Shown here one piece after another: positions 47,697 to 55,839 of a DNA stretch of 64,000 nucleotides. The stretch's first letter is position 1. Each line of letters begins with the position of its first letter. The stretch lies in the NCBI RefSeq assembly GCF_042651965.1, contig NZ_JBHSDY010000011.1:62001-126000 (forward strand), written 5' to 3'. Made by a program: the position numbers and the translations under genes. This DNA comes from Castellaniella hirudinis (GTDB lineage Bacteria > Pseudomonadota > Gammaproteobacteria > Burkholderiales > Burkholderiaceae_B). Under the pieces are notes generated by a model, which searched no databases, was not told the origin of the DNA, and was given only the letters and a program-made list of their open reading frames with translations.

Positions 47697-48674
47697 ATGC
47701 CGTACACGGATATCGCCACCGAAGACTCCGGCCCCGATGCGCCCGAGGTGTTCCACCTGCCGCTCGAGGTCCTGCCGGACCGGCTGGACAAGACGCTTGC
47801 GCGCCTGATGCCGCAGCATTCGCGCAGCCGCCTGCAGTCCTGGATCGAGGACGGACACGTCGAGGTGGATGGCGTCGTGGGCAAGATCCGCACCCGGGTG
47901 GGGCCCGGCGCCTTCATCCGGGTCTGGCCCCAGCAGGCGCCCGAAGACCTGGCTTTCGTCCCCGAGGACGTGGCCTTTCGCGTCGTGGATGATTCCCCGG
48001 ACTGGATCGTGGTGGACAAGCCTGCCGGTCTGGTGACCCATCCGGGCGCAGGCAACTGGCACGGCACGCTGCTCAACGGCCTCTTGTTTCGCTATCCTGA
48101 GCTGTCCCGCGTGGCCAGGGCCGGCATTGTCCACCGGCTGGACAAGGACACCTCGGGGCTGCTGGTCGTGGCGCGCACGGAAATCGCCCAGACGCAGTTG
48201 GTGCGCCAGCTGCAGGCGCGCACGGTCAAGCGTGAATATTGCGCGCTGGTGCACGGCACGCTGGCGGGGCAGGGCACGGTGGATGCGCCGATCGGCCGTG
48301 ACGCCCGCGTGCCGGTCCGCATGAGTTCGGACCGACCGGTGGCGCCCAAGCCCGCCGTCACCCATTACGCCTCCCAAAGCATCGGGCGCTGCGGCGACCT
48401 GATCGTGTCCCAGGTGCTGTGCCGCCTGGAGACCGGCCGCACGCATCAGATCCGCGTCCACATGGCCCGCCTGCGGCATCCCCTGTTGGGCGACACCCTG
48501 TACGGCGGACGGCTGGAGGCCGGCGCCACGCGCCAGATGCTGCATGCGCGGGCCCTGGGTTTTGACGATCCCGTCAGCGGGCGGCCCTGCGCCTACACGG
48601 CGGAACTGCCGGACGATTTCCGCCGTGTGCAGGACGGCATCCTCTGGGAACGCAATGGCGACGACGCTGCTTGA
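47697..48674 (+). CDS. rluD: 23S rRNA pseudouridine synthase RluD
   Basis: It converts uridines in helix 69 of 23S rRNA to pseudouridine, needed for normal ribosome assembly. The 325-residue protein has an N-terminal S4 RNA-binding domain (RLDKTLARLMPQHSRSRLQSWIEDGHVEVDG) and the RluA-type catalytic domain with HRLDKDTSGLLVVAR (catalytic D149). The C-terminal ETGRTHQIRVHMARLRHPLLGD is typical. The next gene starts inside its last 20 bases, so translation of the two is coupled. Confidence 0.95.
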   Translation: MPYTDIATEDSGPDAPEVFHLPLEVLPDRLDKTLARLMPQHSRSRLQSWIEDGHVEVDGVVGKIRTRVGPGAFIRVWPQQAPEDLAFVPEDVAFRVVDDSPDWIVVDKPAGLVTHPGAGNWHGTLLNGLLFRYPELSRVARAGIVHRLDKDTSGLLVVARTEIAQTQLVRQLQARTVKREYCALVHGTLAGQGTVDAPIGRDARVPVRMSSDRPVAPKPAVTHYASQSIGRCGDLIVSQVLCRLETGRTHQIRVHMARLRHPLLGDTLYGGRLEAGATRQMLHARALGFDDPVSGRPCAYTAELPDDFRRVQDGILWERNGDDAA

Positions 48675-49569
48675 ACCCGTCCCCGGCCTGCGGGGCGTGA
48701 CGGGCGAACCCTGGACCGGGGTGCGCTATTTCTCGACCTGGCGCGTCGGCGGCGTCAGCCGGGCGCCTCGGGACAGCCTCAACCTGGGGACGCACGTCGG
48801 CGACGACCCGGCCGCCGTCCGGGAAAACCGCGCGCGGTTGCGGCGCGCCCTGCCGGGCGAGCCGCTCTGGCTGGAACAGGTGCATGGGACGGCGGTGGTC
48901 GATGCCGATGCGGTGCCGGTGTCCGAGCCGGGCGGGATTGCGGCGGCAGGGCTTGATGCGTCTGCTTCGCGTGCCGGTGCCGGAGCGATTCCCTGCGCCG
49001 ATGCCGCCGTGACCGCGCAGCGCGGCCGGCCCCTGGTGATCATGACCGCCGACTGCCTGCCGGTGGTGTTGGCCGACGCGGCCGGCACCGTGCTGGGCGT
49101 CGCCCACGCAGGCTGGCGCGGACTGGCGGCCGGGGTGCTGGAAAACACGCTGGACGCCCTGCGCCGCCGGGCGCCCCGGGCGTGCGGCTGGCGCGCCTGG
49201 ATCGGCCCGGGCATCGGGCCGCAGGCCTTCCAGGTCGGGCCGGAAGTGCGCGAGGCTTTTCTGGATCAGGATGCCGGGCTGTCGGATTGTTTTGTACTTC
49301 AGCCCGACCATTTTGCCGCCGGGCCGCCCCAAGGCAAAATGCGCCCCCTGGGGGGGCAGCAAGCGGGCGAAGCCTGCGCAGCGTGGGGGTCTGATGACAG
49401 GCGGTGGCTGGCCGATCTGGCAGGCTTGGCGCGCGCCCGTCTGCTGCGGGCTGGCGTGGCGCATGTGGAAATCAGCGGCGAATGCACCTGGACGCAAGCG
49501 GATCGGTACTTTTCTCATCGCCGCGATCCTGGGTCGGGCCGGCAGGCGACCCTGGCGTATCTGGTTTGA
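48655..49569 (+). CDS. pgeF: YfiH/PgeF-type multicopper polyphenol oxidase domain protein (purine nucleoside phosphorylase-like)
   Basis: Laccase-domain protein. E. coli PgeF corrects peptidoglycan precursors, and other members act as purine nucleoside phosphorylase/adenosine deaminase. From the ATG at 48655 it has 304 residues. Metal/catalytic residues H77 (LEQVHGT), C134 (MTADCLPVVL) and H151 (VAHAGWRG) are present. Residues ~223-247 form an insert between QPDHF and RRWLADLAGLARARL, encoded by a very GC-rich repeat-like stretch (49322-49391). It overlaps the rluD end by 20 bases. The ATG gives a proper N terminus; an earlier start at 48544 would sit deep inside rluD. Confidence 0.88.
   Translation: MATTLLEPVPGLRGVTGEPWTGVRYFSTWRVGGVSRAPRDSLNLGTHVGDDPAAVRENRARLRRALPGEPLWLEQVHGTAVVDADAVPVSEPGGIAAAGLDASASRAGAGAIPCADAAVTAQRGRPLVIMTADCLPVVLADAAGTVLGVAHAGWRGLAAGVLENTLDALRRRAPRACGWRAWIGPGIGPQAFQVGPEVREAFLDQDAGLSDCFVLQPDHFAAGPPQGKMRPLGGQQAGEACAAWGSDDRRWLADLAGLARARLLRAGVAHVEISGECTWTQADRYFSHRRDPGSGRQATLAYLV
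49322..49391 (+). repeat. GC-rich repeat-like insert inside pgeF
   Basis: The stretch has the look of a dispersed GC-rich intergenic element: C and G runs (GCGCCCCCTGGGGGGGC, with a GCCCCC/GGGGGC hairpin at 49343-49357) followed by AGCGGGCGAAGCCTGCGCAG and a closing GTGGGGG. Here it is in frame and adds about 25 residues (PPQGKMRPLGGQQAGEACAA and on) where PgeF proteins normally run on directly. I recall similar repeats in Alcaligenaceae genomes, but no second full copy is in this window. Confidence 0.45.
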
Positions 49570-49588
49570 ATGCGGGGCGGGGTATTTT

Positions 49589-49602
49589 TTGATCTATGTC
49601 AA
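49589..49602. promoter_or_regulatory. FNR/Anr-like box upstream of phaC
   Basis: TTGATCTATGTCAA matches the FNR/Anr consensus TTGAT-N4-ATCAA in 9 of 10 fixed positions. It lies 142 bases before the phaC start in a 175-base spacer. Anr control of PHB genes under low oxygen is known in some pseudomonads, so oxygen control is plausible here. Confidence 0.5.
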
Positions 49603-49659
49603 TATTTGAGCAATGCCGATGCCGGCATGCGCCTTATTCGGGCTAGCGACTTACCCGAA

Positions 49660-49687
49660 TTGACGCGATTTGCCAGAATGACAGAAT
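49660..49687 (+). promoter_or_regulatory. promoter of the phaC-phaB-phaR operon
   Basis: TTGACG (49660-49665) and CAGAAT (49682-49687) with a 16-base spacer, about 57 bases before the phaC ATG. The FNR-like box is about 98 bases upstream of the expected transcript start, further than a classical activating position. Confidence 0.45.
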
Positions 49688-49744
49688 AGATAAAAGGATG
49701 GCTCCGGGCGATTTCGGGGCCCCGGCAGTACAAGGGATGGTGGA

Positions 49745-51367
49745 ATGGCTGATCGGAACACAACACAAAAGCGTGCGGCGCCCGGGGTCGCTCCCGCTCA
49801 ATTGGCAGCCATTCAGACAGAATTTACTCAGGCATGGCAGTCGCTGCTGGCACAGTTCCAGCAAGGCGCGCTGACGCCGCCCGCCGACCGGCGTTTCTCG
49901 TCGGACGCCTGGGCCGGCAGTCCCCATGCGCTGTTTTCGGCGCACGCCTATCTCATCATGGCCGACGCGATGCAGCGTCTGGCGCTGGCCGCCGATCTGG
50001 ACGATTTCGCCCGCGAACGCCTGAAGTTTTCGGTCATGCAATGGACCGAGGCCGCGTCACCGTCCAATTTCCTGGCGTCCAATCCCGACGCCCTGAAAGC
50101 CATGGCCGACAGCGGGGGCGAATCCCTGCAGCGGGGACTGGCGAATCTGGTGCGCGACATCACGCGGGGCCGCATCACGCAGACCGACGAATCCGCCTTT
50201 GCGCCGGGCGAAAGCCTGGCCATGACCCCGGGGACGGTGATCTACGAAAACCCCTTGATCCAGCTCATCCAGTACCGCCCGCAGACGGCCAAGGTCCGCC
50301 AGAGGCCGCTGCTGATGGTGCCGCCCTGCATCAACAAGTTCTACATCCTGGACCTGCAGCCGGCCAATTCCCTGGTGCAGCATGCCGTGCAGGCCGGCTT
50401 CGAGGTCTTCATGGTGTCCTGGCGCAATCCCTTGCCCGGGGACCAGGACGGCATCGAACTCAAAACCTGGGACGACTACGTCGAGGACGGCGTGCTGCAG
50501 GCCATTCAGGTCGTGCGCGACGTGACCCGCCAGTCGCAGATCAATGCGCTGGGCTTCTGCGTCGGCGGCACGCTGCTGTCCACCGCCCTGGCCGTGGCGC
50601 GCGCCCGGGGCGAAGACCCGGTGGCTGCGCTGACCTTGCTGACCACGTTCCTGGATTTCCGCGAGACCGGCATCCTCGACGTGTTCGTCGATGAACAGCA
50701 TGCCCGCGCGCGTGAACAGCAACTGGGCGAGGGCGGCCTGCTGACGGCGGGCGAACTGTCCACCACCTTCTCGTTCCTGCGGCCCTCGGAACTGGTCTGG
50801 AACTATGTGGGTTCCAACTACCTGATGGGCGAATCGCCGCGCGCCTTCGATCTGCTGTCCTGGAACGCCGACGGGACCAATCTGCCGGGGCCGTTCTTCA
50901 CCTGGTATTTCCGCAACACCTACCTGGAAAACCGCCTGGAAACCGGCCAACTGCGCGTCTGCGGTGAGCGGGTCGATTTGCGTGCCCTGGACATGCCGGC
51001 CTATCTGTATGCCTCGCGCGAAGACCACATCGTGCCTTGGACCTCGGCCTATGCCTCGACGCGCTTGCTGAGCGGGCCGTTGCGCTTCGTGCTGGGTGAA
51101 TCCGGCCACATCGCGGGGGTGGTCAATCCGCCCGAACGCGGCCGGCGCGGTTATTGGTCCCAGGACCAGGATGCCGTGCCGTCGGGCGATCCCGAGACCT
51201 GGCTCGAACAGGCGGACCACGCCAAGGGCAGCTGGTGGCCCGACTGGCTGGATTGGCTGGCTGGGCATTCCGGGGATTGGAAGGCGGCCCGCCGCACTTT
51301 GGGTAATCGAAGGTACTCTGCCATAGAACCCGCCCCCGGGCGCTATGTCAAAGTCAAAGCAGTCTGA
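49745..51367 (+). CDS. phaC: class I polyhydroxyalkanoate synthase (main operon)
   Basis: PHB synthase of 540 residues. The lipase-like box is GFCVGG with nucleophile C272; the catalytic aspartate is in YASREDHIVPW and the histidine in GESGHIAGVVNPP. Further marks: GTVIYENPLIQLIQYRP, RPLLMVPPCINKFYILDLQPANSLVQHAVQAGFEVFMVSWRNP. It is followed after 36 bases by phaB and then phaR, the usual storage-polymer operon of betaproteobacteria (phaA missing here). A second, more divergent synthase lies at 34362-36116. Confidence 0.95.
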   Translation: MADRNTTQKRAAPGVAPAQLAAIQTEFTQAWQSLLAQFQQGALTPPADRRFSSDAWAGSPHALFSAHAYLIMADAMQRLALAADLDDFARERLKFSVMQWTEAASPSNFLASNPDALKAMADSGGESLQRGLANLVRDITRGRITQTDESAFAPGESLAMTPGTVIYENPLIQLIQYRPQTAKVRQRPLLMVPPCINKFYILDLQPANSLVQHAVQAGFEVFMVSWRNPLPGDQDGIELKTWDDYVEDGVLQAIQVVRDVTRQSQINALGFCVGGTLLSTALAVARARGEDPVAALTLLTTFLDFRETGILDVFVDEQHARAREQQLGEGGLLTAGELSTTFSFLRPSELVWNYVGSNYLMGESPRAFDLLSWNADGTNLPGPFFTWYFRNTYLENRLETGQLRVCGERVDLRALDMPAYLYASREDHIVPWTSAYASTRLLSGPLRFVLGESGHIAGVVNPPERGRRGYWSQDQDAVPSGDPETWLEQADHAKGSWWPDWLDWLAGHSGDWKAARRTLGNRRYSAIEPAPGRYVKVKAV

Positions 51368-51403
51368 TTCAAGTCGAGAAAGCAGTCCAAAAAGGAGAAC
51401 ATC

Positions 51404-52141
51404 ATGAGCGGCAAACTGGCTTACGTGACGGGGGGCATGGGCGGTATCGGAACATCGATCTGCCAGCGTCTCGCAAAAGAAGGCTTCACGGTGGTGGCCG
51501 GTTGCGGACCCAGCCGGGATCACGCCAAATGGCTGGCCGAGCAGGCTGCGCTGGGCTACAAGTTCAACGCTTCGGTCGGCAATGTGTCCGACTGGGATTC
51601 CACGGTCGAGGCCTTCGTCAAGATCAAGGAACAATTCGGTCCGGTCGATGTGCTGGTGAACAACGCCGGCATCACCCGCGACGGCCTCTTTCGCAAGATG
51701 AACCAGGAAGACTGGCGCGCCGTCATCGACACCAACCTGAACAGCCTGTTCAACGTGACCAAGCAGGTCATCGATGACATGGTGGACCGCCAGTGGGGGC
51801 GGATCATCAACATCAGCTCGGTCAACGGCCAAAAGGGCCAGTTCGGCCAGACCAACTATTCCACCGCCAAGGCCGGCATCCACGGCTTCACCATGGCGCT
51901 GGCACAGGAGGTCGCCAGCAAGGGCGTCACCGTCAACACCATTTCCCCGGGCTATATCGGCACCGACATGGTGCGTGCCATCCGACCCGACGTGCTGGAA
52001 AAGATCGTCGCCACCATCCCGGTCAAGCGTCTGGGCACGCCGGAAGAAATCGGCTCCATCGTTGCCTGGCTGGCATCCGATGATTCAGGCTTTGCCACCG
52101 GGGCGGATTTCTCCCTGAACGGCGGCCTGCACATGGGTTGA
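51404..52141 (+). CDS. phaB: acetoacetyl-CoA reductase (main operon)
   Basis: NADPH-dependent reductase of 245 residues making (R)-3-hydroxybutyryl-CoA for PhaC. Coenzyme motif TGGMGGIG, NNAG at 86-89, catalytic S139, Y152 and K156 (NISSVNGQKGQFGQTNYSTAKAG). A good AAGGAG site precedes the ATG. Its stop is 2 bases before the phaR start. It is a paralogue of the reductase at 27086-27832; both keep GQFGQTNY and the closing NGG-HM motif. Confidence 0.96.
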   Translation: MSGKLAYVTGGMGGIGTSICQRLAKEGFTVVAGCGPSRDHAKWLAEQAALGYKFNASVGNVSDWDSTVEAFVKIKEQFGPVDVLVNNAGITRDGLFRKMNQEDWRAVIDTNLNSLFNVTKQVIDDMVDRQWGRIINISSVNGQKGQFGQTNYSTAKAGIHGFTMALAQEVASKGVTVNTISPGYIGTDMVRAIRPDVLEKIVATIPVKRLGTPEEIGSIVAWLASDDSGFATGADFSLNGGLHMG

Positions 52142-52143
52142 TC

Positions 52144-52719
52144 ATGGCACGGAACACCACTTCTTCTCCCCAGGCGGAACGGCTGATCAAGAAATATCCG
52201 AACCGCCGCCTGTACGATACGCAGTCCAGCGCCTACATCACGCTGGCCGACATCAAGCAGCTCGTCCTGGAAAACGCGGTGTTCAAGGTCGTCGACGCCA
52301 AGACCGGCGACGACCTCACCCGCAGCATCCTGCTCCAGATCATCCTGGAAGAGGAATCCGGCGGTGTGCCCATGTTCTCGGCCGAGGCTTTGGCGCAGAT
52401 CATCCGTTTCTACGGCCACGCCATGCAAGGCGTGATGGGGACGTTCCTGGAAAAGAACATCCAGGTGCTGATGGACATTCAGGATCGGATGGCCGAACAG
52501 TCCCAGGGTCTGTACCAGCAGCATTTCGGGCCCGAGGCCTGGGCCCAGCTGATGAACATGCAGACGCCGGCCTTGCAGAACATGATGAATAACTACATCG
52601 AGCAAAGCCGCGGCCTGTTCATCCAGATGCAGGATCAGATGCAGGACCAGACGCGCAACATGTTCTCGGCCTTTCCGTTCCCCGGGCAGCCGCCCGAGGG
52701 CGGAAAAAAGAAGAAGTGA
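52144..52719 (+). CDS. phaR: PHA synthesis repressor PhaR
   Basis: Repressor that senses PHB granules and controls phasin and PHA genes. From the ATG at 52144 it has 191 residues. The N-terminal PHB_acc_N domain is clear (RLIKKYPNRRLYDTQSSAYITLADIKQLVLENAVFKVVDAKTGDDLTRSILLQIILEEE), followed by the PHB-binding domain (MFSAEALAQIIRFYGHAMQGVMGTFLEKNIQ) and a Gln/Met-rich tail ending in GGKKKK. It is the last gene of the phaC operon. Confidence 0.95.
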   Translation: MARNTTSSPQAERLIKKYPNRRLYDTQSSAYITLADIKQLVLENAVFKVVDAKTGDDLTRSILLQIILEEESGGVPMFSAEALAQIIRFYGHAMQGVMGTFLEKNIQVLMDIQDRMAEQSQGLYQQHFGPEAWAQLMNMQTPALQNMMNNYIEQSRGLFIQMQDQMQDQTRNMFSAFPFPGQPPEGGKKKK

Positions 52720-52754
52720 TCGCAGGCCGGGCGAAACGCCCGGCCTGCGATCAC
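52716..52754 (+). terminator. long perfect hairpin at the end of phaR
   Basis: 18-bp perfect inverted repeat, GTGATCGCAGGCCGGGCG and its complement, around AAA. The left arm includes the phaR stop codon. No T tract follows, so it may act by rho-dependent pausing or stabilise the 3' end. Confidence 0.6.
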
Positions 52755-52834
52755 CGTCGGACTGATCACGGGGCCGATCGCCGGCACGATCCCGAATTTT
52801 CTTGATTCAGCTCCATTTCCGGGCGATCTCCCGG

Positions 52835-52858
52835 TGCTATATTAACGAGAATCATTCT
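52835..52858 (+). promoter_or_regulatory. extended -10 promoter with Fur-like box before ftrA
   Basis: TGCTATATT (52835-52843) is an extended -10. It is followed by the inverted repeat AGAAT-C-ATTCT (52848-52858), part of a longer GAGAATCATTCTTC that resembles a Fur box. The position over the transcript start fits iron repression of the ftr genes. Confidence 0.6.
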
Positions 52859-52881
52859 TCTTACTAGCACGGAGATCGTTC

Positions 52882-53418
52882 ATGATGAACAAGCTGCTCG
52901 TCGCGCTGGCCGGCATCGGCCTGGCCTCTTCCGCCTTGGCGGCCGAATACCCCATCGGCGAACCTAGCGAACTCAACGGCCTGGAGGTGGCGGCGGTCTA
53001 CCTGCAGCCCATCGAAATGGAGCCGGCCGGCATCATGCGCGCCGCGAAGGACTCCGACGTCCACCTGGAAGCCGACATCCACGCCACGGCCGACAACAAG
53101 AACGGCCTGCCCGAAGGCGCCTGGGCGCCGTACCTGAACATCCAGTACGTGCTGCAGAAGCAGGGCAGCGACAAGGTCCTGAAGGGCGACCTGATGCCCA
53201 TGGTGGCCAACGACGGCCCGCACTACGGCGACAACGTCAAACTCGAAGGTCCGGGCAAATACAATCTGACCTTCATCGTCGGTTCGCCCGAAACCGCGCA
53301 CAACAACCACTTCGGCCGCCACGTCGACAAGGAAACCGGTGTGGCGCCGTGGTTCAAGACCTTCGAGGTCAAGTACGAGTTCGTCTATGCCGGCACCGGC
53401 AAGAAGGGCGGCTACTGA
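52882..53418 (+). CDS. ftrA: periplasmic P19-type iron-binding protein
   Basis: Protein of 178 residues with a signal peptide (MMNKLLVALAGIGLASSALA) and the P19/Tp34 domain (EYPIGEPSELNGLEVAAVYLQPIEMEP, DVHLEADIHAT, HYGDNVKLEGPGKYNLTFIVGSP, HNNHFGRHVDKETGVAPWFKTF). P19 proteins bind copper/iron through conserved His and Met and hand ferrous iron to an FTR1-type permease. This is the FtrA component of the Bordetella FtrABCD ferrous iron system. A Fur-like box precedes it and the cupredoxin gene follows after 16 bases. Confidence 0.93.
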   Translation: MMNKLLVALAGIGLASSALAAEYPIGEPSELNGLEVAAVYLQPIEMEPAGIMRAAKDSDVHLEADIHATADNKNGLPEGAWAPYLNIQYVLQKQGSDKVLKGDLMPMVANDGPHYGDNVKLEGPGKYNLTFIVGSPETAHNNHFGRHVDKETGVAPWFKTFEVKYEFVYAGTGKKGGY

Positions 53419-53434
53419 TCGCGGGATGTGGGTC

Positions 53435-53812
53435 ATGACCATGACACGGATCCGCATGACGCGTCTGCGCACCTGGCTGGCGCTGGCGGCCCTGGTCGGC
53501 GCGGGCTGGCTGGCGCCGCTGCAGGCGGCGCGGGCCGACGAGATGCCGGTCTACACCTTGACCTTCAAGGCGAACGGCACCTTCGAGCCGACCCGTCTCG
53601 AAGTGCCGGCGGGCCGATTCAAGATCATCCTGGTCAACGAAAGCACCGAAGCCGTCGAATTCGAGAGCCTGCCGCTGCGCAAGGAAAAGGTCCTGGGGCC
53701 GGGGGTGACCTCGTTCGTGGTGCTGTCCCTGTCGCGGCCTGGCGAATATCCCTTCTTCGACGATTTCCATCCCCAGGTGAAGGGCACCCTGGTGGTGCTG
53801 CCCAAGCCCTGA
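53435..53812 (+). CDS. ftrB: periplasmic cupredoxin-like protein of the ferrous iron system
   Basis: Small cupredoxin-domain protein (about 125 residues). Signal peptide MTRLRTWLALAALVGAGWLAPLQAARA, then YTLTFKANGTFEPTRLEVPAGRFKIILVNESTEAVEFESLPLRKEKVLGPG and FDDFHPQVKGTLVVLP, the EfeO-cupredoxin type fold. FtrB is thought to oxidise Fe(II) with FtrA before permeation. Start is uncertain: ATGs at 53426, 53435, 53441 and 53456 are all in frame, none with a strong ribosome site. ftrC follows after 21 bases. Confidence 0.88.
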   Translation: MTMTRIRMTRLRTWLALAALVGAGWLAPLQAARADEMPVYTLTFKANGTFEPTRLEVPAGRFKIILVNESTEAVEFESLPLRKEKVLGPGVTSFVVLSLSRPGEYPFFDDFHPQVKGTLVVLPKP

Positions 53813-53833
53813 TCTTCGCACCTGCACCTCATC

Positions 53834-54694
53834 ATGGAACAAGTCGCCTTCATCGTCTGGCGTGAAAGTGTCGAGGCCCTGCTGGTCGTCGGCATCCTCT
53901 ATTCCTGGCTGCGCGCCTCGCCGGAAGGCCGGCGCGGGCTGCCTTGGCTGTGGGGCGGCGTGGGCGCCGGGCTGCTGCTGGCCGGCGCGCTGGCCCTGGT
54001 GCTGCTGGGGATCGCCTCCTGGCTCTCCGACGAGGGGCAGGAATGGTTCCAGGCGCTGATGGCGCTGGTCGCCTGCGGGCTGGTGGTCCAAATGGTCGTC
54101 TGGATGCGCGCCCACGGGCGCGGCCTGAAGCGCGAACTGGAATCCGGCGCGGCGCAGCAGATCGGCGGCGACCATTGGTGGGGGCTGCTGATCCTGGTGA
54201 TGATCGCCGTGGCCCGCGAAGGCAGCGAGACCGTGGTCTTTCTGTACGGCACCGTCTTGTCCTCGCAGGCCTCGGGCGACACCGGCGCGATGGTCCTGGC
54301 CGGTCTGGGCGGGTTCGCGGTGGCGCTGCTGACCTTCTGGCTGCTGCAACTGGGCGGGCGGATCATCACCTGGCGGCGCTTTTTCAAGCTGACGGAAATC
54401 CTTTTGCTGCTGCTGGCCGGCGCGCTGCTGATGTCGGCCACGGACCGGCTGATCTCCCTGGGCGTGCTGCCGGCCCTGATGGATCCGGTGTGGGACACGT
54501 CCTGGCTGCTGGAAACCGAAGGCGGGCTGGGCAAGATCCTGGCCGATTTCGCCGGTTACCGCGCGTATCCCGCCTTGTCGCAAGTGCTGATCTGGCTGGC
54601 GTACTGGGGCGCGGTGGCCTGGCTGCTGCGCCGCGCTTCGCGCGCCGCCTCGCCGGCCGTCGGCGGGCGCGTCAAAGCGGGCTCGGCGGTATAA
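53834..54694 (+). CDS. ftrC: FTR1-family iron permease
   Basis: Inner-membrane permease of 286 residues with about seven helices. Two iron-binding RExxE motifs typical of FTR1/EfeU are visible: RESVE in FIVWRESVEALLVVGILYSWL and REGSE in MIAVAREGSETVVFLYG. It belongs with the preceding ftrA and ftrB genes. The normal next gene, ftrD, is not adjacent: a reverse-strand dehydrogenase gene intervenes, and ftrD lies about 1.1 kb downstream. Confidence 0.93.
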   Translation: MEQVAFIVWRESVEALLVVGILYSWLRASPEGRRGLPWLWGGVGAGLLLAGALALVLLGIASWLSDEGQEWFQALMALVACGLVVQMVVWMRAHGRGLKRELESGAAQQIGGDHWWGLLILVMIAVAREGSETVVFLYGTVLSSQASGDTGAMVLAGLGGFAVALLTFWLLQLGGRIITWRRFFKLTEILLLLLAGALLMSATDRLISLGVLPALMDPVWDTSWLLETEGGLGKILADFAGYRAYPALSQVLIWLAYWGAVAWLLRRASRAASPAVGGRVKAGSAV

Positions 54695-54748
54695 ACGATT
54701 GGGCAGCGGTGTGCGCCGATGCGATTCCGCTGCCCCGTCGCGCCGGCC

Positions 54749-55762
54749 TCAGAAGCCTTCCAGCACGATCTTGCCGCGCGCGCGGCCGCTTTCCAGCAGG
54801 GTGTGCGCCGTGCGCAGGTTGGCTGCGTTGATCGGCCGCAGGGTTTCCGTCAACGTGGTGCGCAGCCGGCCCGCGTCCACCAACCGGGCGACTTCGTCCA
54901 GCAGCCGGCCTTGCGCCGCGATGTCCTCGGTCTCGAACATCGAGCGGGTATACATGAACTCCCAATGGACCGACACGGACTTGCGCTTGAACAGCTTGAT
55001 GTCGATGGCCTCGGGATCATCGATCAGGCCCAGGCGGCCTTGCGGCGCGATCAGCTCGGCGATCTGCGTCGCATGCCGGTCGGTCGCGGTCGTCGAGAAG
55101 ACGAAAGCGGGACGGCCGAGGCCCAGCGCTTCGATCTGCCCGGCCAGGGGCCGGCTGTGATCCACGACGTGGTCCGCACCCAGGGCCTCGACCCAGGCCC
55201 GGGTTTCCGGGCGGGATGCGGTGGCGATGACGGTCAGGTCCGTGAGCGCTTTGACGAGCTGGATGGTGATCGAACCGACACCGCCCGCACCGCCGATGAT
55301 CAGGATGGCGTCGGCCGCGCCGGGCACGGGGCGCCGCACGTCGAGCCGGTCGAACAGCATTTCCCAGGCGGTGATGGCCGTCAGGGGCAGGGCGGCTGCC
55401 TCGGCGTTGCCCAGCGCGCCGGGCTTGCGGCCGACCAGGCGTTCGTCGACCAGATGGAATTCACTGTTGGCGCCCGGCCGGGTCAGCGCCCCGGCGTAGA
55501 ACACCTCGTCGCCGGGCTGGAAGCGTGTGACCTCGCGGCCGACTGCCGCGACCCGGCCGACGGCGTCCCAGCCCAGGACTTTCCACTGGCCCGGTTCGGG
55601 AGAGACGTTCTTGCGGATCTTGGTATCGACGGGATTGACGGACACCGCTGCGATTTCGACCAGCAGGTCGCGGCCTTGCGGCGTCGGGCGGTCCAGTTCG
55701 ATGTCGACCAGTGCGTCGTCGCGTTCGAGGGGACCGGCCTGCCGGTATCCGATGGCTTTCAT
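54749..55762 (-). CDS. zinc-independent alcohol dehydrogenase / quinone oxidoreductase family protein
   Basis: MDR-superfamily oxidoreductase of 337 residues. GroES-like N-terminal part (VEIAAVSVNPVDTKIRKNVSPEPGQWKVLGWDAVGRVAAVG) and NADPH fold (ADAILIIGGAGGVGSITIQLVKALTDLTVIATASRPETRAWVEALGADHVVDHSRPL). The catalytic zinc ligands are absent, as in the ZADH-type (YhdH/ZinC-like) quinone reductase subgroup. It is inserted in reverse orientation between ftrC and ftrD and has no obvious link with iron uptake. Confidence 0.88.
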   Translation of the reverse strand: MKAIGYRQAGPLERDDALVDIELDRPTPQGRDLLVEIAAVSVNPVDTKIRKNVSPEPGQWKVLGWDAVGRVAAVGREVTRFQPGDEVFYAGALTRPGANSEFHLVDERLVGRKPGALGNAEAAALPLTAITAWEMLFDRLDVRRPVPGAADAILIIGGAGGVGSITIQLVKALTDLTVIATASRPETRAWVEALGADHVVDHSRPLAGQIEALGLGRPAFVFSTTATDRHATQIAELIAPQGRLGLIDDPEAIDIKLFKRKSVSVHWEFMYTRSMFETEDIAAQGRLLDEVARLVDAGRLRTTLTETLRPINAANLRTAHTLLESGRARGKIVLEGF

Positions 55763-55839
55763 GGGACAACTCCTGTTTGCTTGGATGAGGGGATGCGTGG
55801 AGAATACCGCCTTGTCACATGGCGTGTAGGCTTGGCTGC

